Below, piece by piece: positions 43,930 through 53,630 of a stretch of 64,000 bases of DNA. A model generated the notes under the pieces. That model saw only the letters and a program-made list of their open reading frames with translations, did not search any database and was not told the DNA's origin. Made by a program: the position numbers and the translations under genes. The DNA is from Dipteris shenzhenensis (taxonomy: Eukaryota > Polypodiophyta > Polypodiopsida > Gleicheniales), in assembly GCA_047967505.1 (NCBI GenBank), contig CM106538.1, one strand, 5' to 3'. How positions within the stretch are numbered: the stretch's first letter is position 1; each line of letters starts with the position of its first letter.

Positions 43930-45210
43930 CATATTTTCTTACTTACAATTGCTCGACACTTTGGATCCAATTCCTTTTGTTCCATATTAGTTTTAAGGAA
44001 CTTCAGATGCCCACATTGGACAGCCAGAATGAAGATGATTCTCTCCACAACAAAAACATCGGATCTTTCAAGGATCTGCATTCTTCTCCTTACTATTTTT
44101 ACCTTTGTCCCTATTTTGCTCGAGACATTGAGGTTTGCCACTTGTAAGCTGAGTATCAATTGTTACCTCATTTGGTAGCTGATACTTGGTGATTTTTACT
44201 TTGAGCGAACAATCAGAGTCATCATGCCCAAACTTAGCACAGGTGTTAGAATACTTGGTTTTGCAATCTTCTTTAAGGTGTCCATTCCTAGAATTTCTCA
44301 TTAAAGCATGGCTTTCCTTGAATGCCCAATTCCTTCAGTGCCCTTTTCAGCAAACTTGAGCTTATCTTTCTTTGCTGGTGTTTCTTCGACATCCGAAGTA
44401 CAAAGTCTTGGAAAACTCCCCCTTGTTTTGTTTTAGTTTGCTCAGGTTGGTGCGAACATCCTCCTCATTATTTTCCCATCTAAGCCGAGTAGGAATACTT
44501 TAGACATCACATACCAATCAAGGAAATACCTAATTGGAAATTGGTTAAACCATCTCTATGCATTTCTCATCAAAGTACATGGGAAATAATCCATGTATCC
44601 TTTATTTTTTGTGGCACAACTTTGAAGATGGCTATATGGGTCTTCATCATCAGTACCTTTGAAATTCTGTAATTTTACATTAATATTTGATAGGGTCTTA
44701 GCTTTCCCTATTCACTCCTCTGGGCCTTGAATCTTCCACTTGGTTAACCCCATAAATTAGATGCGCATGACATCCACGCAAAAGAACATAGTCTCCAGAC
44801 CTCCATCTTTCATACCCACCTTTGTGTGTATGCAATTATTGATGACTAATTCTAAGTTGATCCATAGGAGGAGATGCAGGCCTTAGGTTTGTTGGAGGTT
44901 GACTAAAGTGGTACACCTCCTAACTTTATAGGCCTTTTGTCCATAGGAAGAGGAACTCAGGAAAATTGCAAGTGCTCGGTGGTGTCTATCTCCATTGAAA
45001 GCACGCCGTTCTACAATTTTATAAGTTCTTTGACCCATCTGCAATAGTTGGTCTTATTTGATCATGCCTCTCTTGATGATGTCCTTCTGGAAGAACAATT
45101 GACTATTAAAGAAGCCTTTCTCTTCTTTCATTGTCATAATCCTCATGCTCATGTTGAGGATCAACAGAGGAAATGGCTAACTGCAAGCTTTCTATAGAGG
45201 AGTGCTTGGA
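43930..45210 (-). pseudogene. Decayed Ty3/gypsy gag, locus B
   Basis: Minus strand: zinc-knuckle region NGHLKEDCKTKYSNTCAKFG followed by HDDSDC (about 44215-44300), and KTNMEQKELDPK (about 43965-44000), matching the gag at locus A (34100-35300). The 5' leader portion near 45100-45210 also matches 35450-35560 by eye. Many stops. It lies head to head with a plus-strand pol fragment that starts within 60 bp. Confidence 0.72.
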
Positions 45211-45259
45211 GTCTATTTGCCTAGTTGTCTTCTAAAACACCTTAGCCAATGACTAGTGC

Positions 45260-46150
45260 GTGCATTCTTGCTAACCCTTGGAAGGTATCAAGCAATTATT
45301 GGCCTAAAGATTTGGAAGTTGTAGACCATTTCCCCAAGATGTGGAGTCATGCTTGATGGAATTGCAACTCCTTATGGTGAAATTGATATTTTTCAAGCGG
45401 TTGCTGATATTCAACAGAAATTGAAGATTGAGCAAATTGCAAAACAGAAAGAGCTATTTTTGAGTATCTTCATTGAAGATGTTGAAGGAGAAAGAGAACT
45501 TGCATACACACTAGTTACTATTACATGACTTGGAACTGATCAATTAGTTCCAGAGCCAACACAAGAACTCGACCTTGGCATGGAAGACAAGCCTACAACA
45601 GTGGTGGTAGTGCCAATCTTTCTTTCAAGCAACTTTAGATTGTCAAATAACTTTTCACCAGGTACAAAGATGTTTTTTCTTGGAATAATAATGATCTTTA
45701 AGGAGTTTCACCTGAATTCTGTCGACATAGAATTCCTTTGGTACTCGATGAGATATGGAATGAATCCAAATTATGCCAAGCAAGTGAAAGCTAAATTAGA
45801 TCATCTCCTTCAAGAAGGATTCATTTATGCTATTGATTGCAATGATTGGTTATTTACCATTGTGGTAGTGCCAAAGAAAATGGGAAAAAGTATTTCAGTA
45901 GTGATGCAAGCAAGCAGGCATTTCACTTAATCTAGCTAAGAGCATTTTCTATGTCTGAGTTGGTAATTTACTCACACATGTGATTTCAAAAGATGGTATC
46001 CGAACCGACTAGGTAAAATTCTTGCCCATTAAGAAAATGTTGACAGCTCGAAAGGTCTTGCAGGCAGGATTATGGTGGGGAACCTTATTCAAAGATGCTC
46101 AAATGAAATGTATGCAATGTGACGTATGCTAATATAAGACACAAAAACTT
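45260..46150 (+). pseudogene. Decayed Ty3/gypsy pol with internal deletion, locus B
   Basis: Plus strand: MNPNYAKQVKAKLDHLLQEG and NDWLFTIVVVPKK (45760-45880) are the start of the RT domain. Soon after, THVISKDGIRTD (about 45975-46010) and LQAGLWWGTLFKDAQMKCMQ (about 46055-46115) appear, i.e. the end of RT and the integrase finger. The catalytic RT centre and RNase H are therefore missing. Same family as 32640-33990. Confidence 0.75.
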
Positions 46151-47449
46151 TGCTCAGATTCTACTGCAATGCTTTATTAAGGTTGAAGAGGTGTACATCT
46201 ATGACATATTGCACCAACGTGTCGATTGGATAGACAAACACCATCTGTCAAGAACAAGAAAGGGGAGACTAGCTGAGCAAAAGAGGGCAAGATTTGAGAA
46301 CAAAGAGGCAGTGTTGTAGAGACCTTGTGTGCTAACTCCACAGGCACACAGTGATCTGATTGACATAGCCACAGCCGGTAGTCTACCTCTCTATTAATAA
46401 GGAATCACCTTTAAACATTTGTAGGATCAAATTACATACCAAGACAAAGAGATAGAAACCATATGAGCAGACATCCAGAGGTTGGACGCTTAGCTCACCA
46501 GATACAAAGCAAGTTTTGGAGATATAGACACGAACGAGGCATTTGACTCTCAATGTTGCATCATTGATCAACTTAGAGAGTCAATATGCACCACCTAGCT
46601 CCCAAGGAACTGTAGATAGCCAAGATGCAATGCAAAGCATGGATGCACCTTGAGAAGCATGTTCTTTGAGAAACATTGTATTGAGATCTTCAAGCAGTGT
46701 ATTGACTTTTTGGTTGCAATGTGAATATCATTTTGAATAGAAAGTCTTTCAACAGATGTAGTGTGGCATTTACTATTTTCATGGCATTCTTTGAAATCGT
46801 AAATTCTCTGTGGGAACATGAAAATGCAATGTTATATGTAAGTTTCAATGTGTATACTTGTAAGTTTTAAATTTGTATATTTTCTCTCACTATCTCTCAA
46901 TCATGCATGATGCAATGAGCAATAACCCACTTAGCTAGAGAAGGAATCCAATGGTTCTACAAGAAGGATTAACTAATTAGCATGGATAACCACTTGAATC
47001 TTAAATCCCAATAATACTAAAGGAAAAAATACACTTTACTAAAGATTTATCCATTGAATGTGAATTAATTGTATGACACTAGCCTGACCAAAGGCTAGTT
47101 GGGAGATTAGTGTGCATGTGTTTAGATTTAAAAAGTCTCATGAATGACTAAGTCATACAATTAATTCCATCAATAGGATAAATTGTTATAAATGAGATAA
47201 TGACAAAAAATAAAAGAATCCTATATGGAGACTTAGAACCATTTGAGAGTCTACAAGAATATCAAGAAATTTGAAATTTTATATTAATATTGCATTTAAC
47301 AAAAGAACACAAAACTAGCATAAACTGTCGAATCTATTCAGAGGTCCATGTTCCGAGGTCAGGGTCCAATTCCCTATCACCATCTAAAGCAAATCATTTG
47401 TTATAGAAAAAAATTGGCATCATGTGGGAAGACATGTAATGCCTGTGTT
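46151..47449. other. AT-rich non-coding DNA, nothing recognised
   Basis: Frames of 60-75 codons on both strands have no known domain. Confidence 0.4.
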
Positions 47450-47780
47450 CCCTAGCTTGTTATCGCTTATACCAAAGAGACTTAGACCAACAGATAGATT
47501 CTAAGTGTGAAAATAATAAAATTGAATGGATTTAACAGGGGGTAGTCCACACCCAAGAGTAAAGTCAACTTAATTGAAATAGTAGGCAGGGGGTAGTCCA
47601 CACCCAAGGGTGAAAACAATTAAATTAAAAGAATTTGTCAAGGGGGGGAGTCCACAACCAAGAGAAAAAGCAACTTAATTGAGTTACTAAGTAGGGGGTA
47701 ATTCACACACCAAAAGAGTCCACTATTTTATGTTGACAAATAATTGAAAAGGTAATCGATTAGTCCATACCCTAACTAAA
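47450..47780 (+). repeat. Dispersed GGGGGTAGTCCACACCC repeat, inverted relative to 59290-59850
   Basis: AGGGGGTAGTCCACACCCAAG or a variant occurs at about 47537, 47587, 47642 and 47693, spaced 50-55 bp, each followed by an AATTGAATTAA-like AT spacer. Just upstream, CTAGCTTGTTATCGCTTATACC and TAGATTCTAAGTGT (47453-47503) are found, in reverse complement, at 59800-59855 next to the same GGACTACCCCC units. Confidence 0.75.
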
Positions 47781-48268
47781 GGCATTACATGGATCAATTA
47801 CATGGGCCGTTAATTCATTGTGGATTAAATTTTGTTGCCAAATTTCTGTAAAAATTCCTACACAATATTAACACAGTGGAGCAGCACTAGTATAGGGAGT
47901 GAGCCACAAGAAAAATAAAAAAGACATCTTAAGGGTGTGTGAGAAAAGAGGGGATTAACTATCTTTGGACATTTAATTCATGGGGGTTCTTCCACACCCA
48001 TGTTCTATAAATGAGAAAAGAAGTGAAACCATAGAAGATAAAGCAAATAATTTAGTAAAGGAAGCAAAAAAGCATAAAAATTAATAAAAAATATGATAAT
48101 CTAAGGATACTTTAATAAAGTTCTTAAATAAATAAAGCAATAAAGAATAAAGAGGGAGTAAAGGCAAATGAAAATCATGAATAAGTTTTAATAATTGCTT
48201 TAGGAAAAAATACAAGAGTCTAAAGTATTTTTGACCCAAATTAGATTAATTAAATGCTAAGGGGGTTT
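47781..48268. other. AT-rich non-coding DNA
   Basis: Poly-A-rich plus strand, no gene recognised. Confidence 0.4.
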
Positions 48269-48520
48269 TGTTAGATATGCTCAATGCCCCACCCTCCTGG
48301 TAACCACCAGTGGTCCAAGGTGCTCAAGTTGTAAGGCCCCCATATGGGAAGAAGCCATGTGTGAGCCCGGGACACTCAATGGGGATCCTGACTTACACGT
48401 CAGATGAGGTCTATTAATGAGACCGTTGATGGTAGAAAGATGATTATGTGGGAGCCCCTTGCTCTCGCTGGGGTCTGAGGGCTAGCTAGCCTCCAGCTGG
48501 GGGGTCCCAGGGGAGCCAGC
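48269..48520 (+). repeat. 5' part of a copia-type LTR (truncated)
   Basis: Begins TGTTAGATATGCTCAATGCC and matches 50351-50640 at most positions, with a gap of about 55 bp, then loses similarity near 48520. Probably the first third of a 700-bp LTR like that at 50351-51050. Confidence 0.75.
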
Positions 48521-48535
48521 AGTGTTTAGGGTTAG

Positions 48536-49350
48536 AGTAGAAAACCCAAGCAAATTTTATGATTTTAAACCCAAGACATCCTGCCACTACCACTTGCCCC
48601 TAAATTTTTGGAAACAATCAGGGTTATGGTTTTGTAATTTAGGAAAAAAAAATAGTTCTAATCAAATTTGGGAGGCCACTGACACCCTAGCAACCATGTG
48701 CATCATTTCAAGCCAAAAACCCCCTGGGAACCCTAAATCCAACATCATGCGACTTGAGCTCTGTTTCTGTAGTCAATCCATCACATGGTTGCTAAAGTGT
48801 CAGTGGCCTCCCAAATTTAATTTAGGGAATGAAAAATAAGATTGAGGGTTTAGGGTACAAAACCCAACCAAATGTCATGATTTTAAACTTAGGACATCTT
48901 GCCATTGTCACTTGCCCTGCCACTTGCCCCTGCCACTTGCCCCTGACACATGCCCCTGCCACTTGTCCCTCCCACTCCATGTGTGTAGACAATTAGGGTT
49001 ATGGTTTTTTCACAAATAAAAATCATATCTTTAAGAAATCTAATTTGGGAGGCCACTAGGAACCTAGCAACCATGCCCATCAATTTTATGCCAAAAAAAC
49101 CCCTGCAAGCCCAAAATCCAACATCATGCGACCAAAGCCCAGTTTTTGCACGTGCAAGCCCAAAATCTGACGTCATGTAACCACAGCCCAGTTTCTACAA
49201 AAACTGGGCTCTAGTTGCATGATATTGGATTTTGGGCTTGCAGGGGTTTTTTTGGCATAAAATTGATGGGCATGGTTACTAGGGTCCTAGTGGCCTCCCA
49301 AATCAGATTTCTTAAAGATATGATTTTTACTTGGAAAAACCATTATTCTT
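48536..49350. mobile_element. Tandem pair of foldback (inverted-repeat) units, MITE-like
   Basis: Two related units, about 375 bp apart, each start with a motif like GGTACAAAACCCAACCAAAT and contain AATTAGGGTTATGGTTTT. Unit 1 has a 37-bp inverted repeat (48664-48700 and 48782-48818, 35 of 37 pairs by eye). Unit 2 has much longer arms, about 48996-49196 and 49198-49348, closing on CCCAGTTTCTACAAAAACTGGG with almost no loop. The tip of its left arm is itself duplicated with a 49-bp period (49105 and 49154). No coding sequence. Fits a foldback element or MITE; if transcribed it would form a long hairpin RNA. Confidence 0.75.
48908..48973. repeat. Minisatellite of CACTTGCCCCTGC units
   Basis: About five imperfect copies of a 12-13 bp unit, located between the two foldback units and absent from the equivalent place in unit 1 apart from one CACTTGCCCC. 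Confidence 0.8.
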
Positions 49351-49860
49351 ATTAATTCTTGAAAAAGGATATTTTATTGATTTATATAATCTTTGGATTT
49401 TGATGTAATATGTTGGTTGCAGGATATTTTATGGGTTGATGAGTATACTAGACACAAGGGTGGAACCAAAGGGTGGTGGGGGGATGGCATCGATTAGCCA
49501 CTACATCAATAGAGTGGCTCAACACATTTTGGTGTTTCATCGACAATTATCGCCAGATGGAAAGATGAACATCATGAAGTTCAGGGTCCTCAGTCGGATG
49601 GTGAAGATGAGGCCCATCCATCCTACTGCCGATCATGTTGTTCTGATTAGGCGTAGTGTAGCTTTATTTTTGTTCTCGGACACATGATCTGGTCCGCTTC
49701 ATAGTATTATAACTATTACAGGACTAGCTGGCATTACATATCCCTTGGCTATAGAGAATGAAATTGTGCAGCCCTCTCTACTTTAGCAAGCAAGAAAGGG
49801 ATCTGAGCCAAGCAGGAAGAAGCGTATACCAGAGTAGCTTAGGCATTCAAGCTTTGATGA
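49351..49860. other. Unassigned stretch between foldback unit and LINE tail
   Basis: The 83-codon plus-strand frame at 49436-49687 has no domain I recognise. It could belong to decayed LINE ORF2 sequence upstream of the recognisable tail. Confidence 0.3.
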
Positions 49861-50350
49861 TCTTTGTGATACTAAATGTAAATAATGTATGAGATGCATT
49901 AACCTTGTTGAAGATATCTTCCACTTTTTTGTTGCCTGTCCTCATGCCAGGAGAGTTTGGAAATATATCCAGATAGAATGTGGTGAACCTGTTAATTGGA
50001 AAGCCATTTTACTAGGAGATGCTTGCAGAATAAGGCAGGAGCCTTGGTTTATCATTAGGGCACATGCACTCCAGTTGATATGGATATCTAGAAATAATTT
50101 CCAATTTAACCATAAAGATTTTGCTACTGATGCTATGTTTGCTACATGGTGGAACAGGAAAAAAGGAGAATTGACTTCATCATTAGTGCTTACAATCTTG
50201 AGCACCAAAGATTAAGTGTAGATATTGCCAGGCACAAACTTTCATGTTTTATTTCAGATGAGCATGCAAAGATTCCTCCCTTTCTTCAAAGAAGATCTAC
50301 TTCAATAGGTGAACTCCTTCCTTCCTCCCCAGGCTCAACTCTCAAGCTTC
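49861..50350 (+). pseudogene. LINE (L1-like) ORF2 tail, left part
   Basis: Plus strand: EDIFHFFVACPHARRVWKYI (about 49912-49971) is the zinc-finger-like segment of plant LINE ORF2 (zf-RVT: H...C...VW). IRAHALQLIWISRNNFQFN follows (about 50056-50112), the conserved W-I-x-R-N block after it. The reading then shifts frame near 50150 and goes on to LPSSPGSTLKL, where it is interrupted at 50350 by an LTR. RT and endonuclease are absent. Confidence 0.75.
50346..50350. repeat. Target-site duplication GCTTC (left copy of solo LTR)
   Basis: GCTTC lies directly before TGTTAGATATG and recurs at 51051-51055. Confidence 0.65.
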
Positions 50351-51050
50351 TGTTAGATATGCTCAATGCCCCACCCTCCTGGTAACCACCAGTGGTCCAA
50401 GGTGCTCAAGTTGTAAGGCCCCCATATGAGGAGAAGCCATATGTGAGCCCAGGACATTGGATGGATCCTGACTTGCATGTCAGATGAGGTCTATCAATGA
50501 GACTGTTGATGGTAGAAAAATGATCTATGTGAGTCTAGCCTATGGGCTAGGAAGGGTAGGTAAGCTGGTAGCACAACGAGGCACATTGTCTTGATTGTGT
50601 GGGAGCCCCTTGCTCTCACTAAGGTCTGGGGGCCAGCGGCCCCCCTAGTGGGGGTTTAAGGGCGAGAGCCCCTGAGGCGACGGTATAGGAAATATTCTTA
50701 GAATATTCCATGGACGACTAGTCGGTTCCACTGACTAGGTTAACTGGTTGGCTCCACCGACTAGGTTGATTGGTTGGCTCCACCGACTATGTTGATCCGA
50801 CTACCACCCTCATAGCTATAAAAAGGCGACCTCCCCAGTCCATTGTATCATATTAGATCTTCTAGCTAGTAGCTCTTCACCTAGTATCTGTCTGGATCGC
50901 CATCTAAGCTCTATTGTGGAAGCACACGGGTGGACGGAGCCATCATCTATACTACATTAGTATTGAAGGAAAATTTTATTCATCTCCAGTTTGCTATGTA
51001 CTCTCTATTCTTTATTCAGTTTCTGTTCCACTGCACCATGTAATTTAATA
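50351..51050 (+). repeat. Solo LTR of a copia family (700 bp)
   Basis: Starts TGTTAGATATGCTC and ends TTTAATA (TAACA expected, one transition). It is flanked by GCTTC on both sides. A TATA box CTATAAAAAGG lies near 50816. The first 120 bp are alignable with the LTRs of the minus-strand copia at 52872-58288 (shared GTAAG-CCCCCATATGAGGAGAAG), so this is a related family. The lack of any internal region with TSDs on both sides is the signature of LTR-LTR recombination. Confidence 0.7.
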
Positions 51051-51566
51051 GCTTCTAGAAGCAAAGTCCCCTCTACCTTTGATGTTGTTGGTTCTACCTT
51101 TGTTGCTGCTGCTATTGCTTCTACTCAAGTTACCTCTAATTTTGGAAGCCTCTCCATCAATTCCCCTTCTAAACAAACCCAAGCTACCTCTCCAGGTGAC
51201 AAAATGCAGATCCATGGCTCTTGTTCTTCTACACATAACACTCCTATGTCTGTTGATGCTACCCAACTGTCATCCATGTCTATTGACCCTATACAGGGTC
51301 TTGCTATTGTTCATGGATATTCCTCTGACACAACTATTGCTCAGGCACACTCTTCAGACACCTCTGCTACTGCTGCATTAGATGCTCAGGAAGATACCTT
51401 CAGCTTTTCATTTCATTCTTGAGATGTTTGCTGTAGGATGTTATACTTTTGAATATTCTCAGGATGTAAGGTTACAATAGGCATTTCTGGCTCTACCCTT
51501 TTTTTGGATGTATGTCATGATATAAATCAATAAATATACTACTTTTTTTTGCCCCAAAAAAAAAAC
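51051..51566 (+). pseudogene. LINE ORF2 tail (right part), 3' UTR and poly-A
   Basis: After the solo LTR a 143-codon frame (open from 50991, Ser/Thr-rich) runs to TGA at 51420, followed by 3' UTR with AATAAATA and an A10 tail (51556-51566). Its position fits the continuation of the LINE at 49861-50350, though the frame differs by one, so either a frameshift occurred or the coding part had already decayed. No domain is recognisable in this Ser/Thr-rich part. Confidence 0.5.
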
Positions 51567-52871
51567 TCCCCATCCCCTTCTGGGACAAGGTCAACATAAT
51601 CGCAATGGTGGTTGACTCATGTTGTGAACTGGAGGATTGAAATGGATTGGATCAATTACAAGGGAAGAATTTGAGGCGGAGGGCGATGGAGATTTGGATG
51701 GAGCATAGTTGCATGTAGAATTGTCGAGAGGTCGATTGGGTAAGTCCTCCTCAAGTTCGATTGTTGATGTATGTGTGTTAGGGGGTTTAGAGATAAGTCA
51801 GTGTATAAGGTATGGAAATTCTATAATTGTGCCTAGGATTATCCCTCTTGAGTGCAGGAATGTACCGATGAAGACGGATTGTCAATACAATGTCACGGGT
51901 GAAAGTTATGAGAAAATTAGTGCAAAAATTAGCCCACATGGGGGCACGAGCTAATGAGTGCAAGGGATCCCCAAATGGTGTGTAATGGGATGTAAAACTT
52001 CCTTGTATCAAGGTGTTTACGTGTGTGAAACCATGGTTCAAACGGGTTTCAATTTGGCTGTGAAATGATTGAGTTATGGTCCATTAAAGTTATGGTGAAA
52101 CTAGGTTTTTGAGGGGTTCTTAAACTTTAAGTCTAGGTCTGAATAGGTCCTAGACTTAAAGAAACTAAACTAGGTTTAGTGAGGCTAACTAATTGGTCTA
52201 ATTGTTTGTTTAACCTAACTAACCTAACTGTCCAATTAGTCTAATTATCTAGTAAGTCTTTCTAGATAATTACCACCTCTTTTAGGCCCTTCTCTTCATT
52301 ATTTTACCCCCCCTTGCATAACTACACACACACACCCGCACTCACTTATCCATTATTACACACTTACCCCCTTTTGTATATCTCTCTTAAGCTTTTTGCA
52401 ATTGAGATTAATAAAAACCTTGTCCCCCTTGGGTACTTGTTGCTTACCATTGTTTGTTATTAAAACATTGGTTCCTTTTAATTATGTCTTGTCCTTTAAC
52501 ATACCCCCCTTGACATGAGTTGAAGTTTTGACCCTTAAATGATAAAATGTAATCCTAAACATTGGTTTTATCTTAAACATGTCTTCTTCTTTAACATACC
52601 CCCTCTCACCTTCTTGTCATGAGTTGTTGTTTCCCTAAACCCCTATAGTGTTTTTGTTTTTAAACCCCCTCTCCCTATCCTATGTAAAATTAAATAATCC
52701 CCTCATAAAGGTATTTTTTCCTAATTTATTAAAAATACCTTCGCATTAAAAAGTTATTTAATTAGTTCTTTTTTAGCCCACTTACCAAAGCTGCTAATCA
52801 TAACCAACTTTTTTCCCCCTCAAAACACCCCACCAAGAATGGAATTTACCCCCCACTAGTAACCTATCTCT
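51567..52871. other. Non-coding; CT-rich with short palindromes
   Basis: At 52130-52275 several palindromic pieces (CTAATTGG/CCAATTAG, TTATCTAG/CTAGATAA) cluster. From 52290 the plus strand is rich in CCCCC and TTT runs, with a short CA repeat near 52325. No gene recognised. Confidence 0.4.
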
Positions 52872-53600
52872 TGTAAGAAAATAATACATCTGTGCTCAAC
52901 AGATAGCAGGATCTCGTACGCAAGAGACAAAACAAGATAGTATGGAGAATAAAAAGTTTGATTACTATAGAATTGATACAATAGATGGTGCTACCTCCCA
53001 ACCGTGTGCTCCTATGAAAGAAGCTTCGATGGCGTGCTGGAAACAGTAGAAGACGGAGGCTGGATGCTAAGGAATCAGGGTTGCTATAGCCAATGATGAA
53101 ATGGGCTTCACGGGCTTGCTCTTATGTAGCCACCAATCGTAGTCGGTTAGGCTCAATTGGGTGACTGACCCAGTCCGCCCAAAACGGTCGACTGGGGCTT
53201 GGTCCCGGAATAGGCCACCGACCATATGATAGAACCGGTGCGCAAAACAGAACAACTGACCTACGGCTACCGTTAGGCCTAGAGCCATCCGGGATCATCT
53301 GCAGCTCCAAATGGGCCCCGCAACCCGAGAGTGGGTTGCCCTGAGAAATGCTCTGTCTACCCTCAGTGCGGTCAATCAAGGGATGCCTTCCCACACTTGC
53401 ATGTAGCCTAGTTGGTGGTGTGCCAACTCTATCTGAAGCCAGCTAGCCATAAAGCCACACATGGCCCCCATATGGTATCCAAACCAAGACCTACCAGATA
53501 ACCGAGCTACTCAAATGCCTTCTCCTCATATGGGGGGCTTACAAGTAGAGTTAGCTGGCTCCTGCGTAGTTACACGAGAGTGGAGCATTGATATCTAACA
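52872..53600 (-). repeat. 3' LTR of the minus-strand copia (729 bp)
   Basis: Matches 57692-58288 but contains about 131 bp, from after GTAGTCGGTT (about 53144) to GCCATCC, that the other LTR lacks. Confidence 0.92.
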
Positions 53601-53612
53601 CCCCCCCTCAAT
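53601..53612 (-). promoter_or_regulatory. Polypurine tract of the minus-strand copia
   Basis: Minus strand ATTGAGGGGGGG directly precedes the 3' LTR start TGTTAGATATC. Confidence 0.85.
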
Positions 53613-53630
53613 GTCCACCTGCAAGTGAAC

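Noticed and set aside
48842-48866. GGGTTTAGGG as an interstitial telomere
   Set aside because: Only about one and a half TTTAGGG units; part of the foldback repeat.
51079-51381. Leu-rich 100-codon frame as a membrane protein
   Set aside because: Alternative frame of the Ser/Thr-rich LINE 3' sequence; no start or domain.
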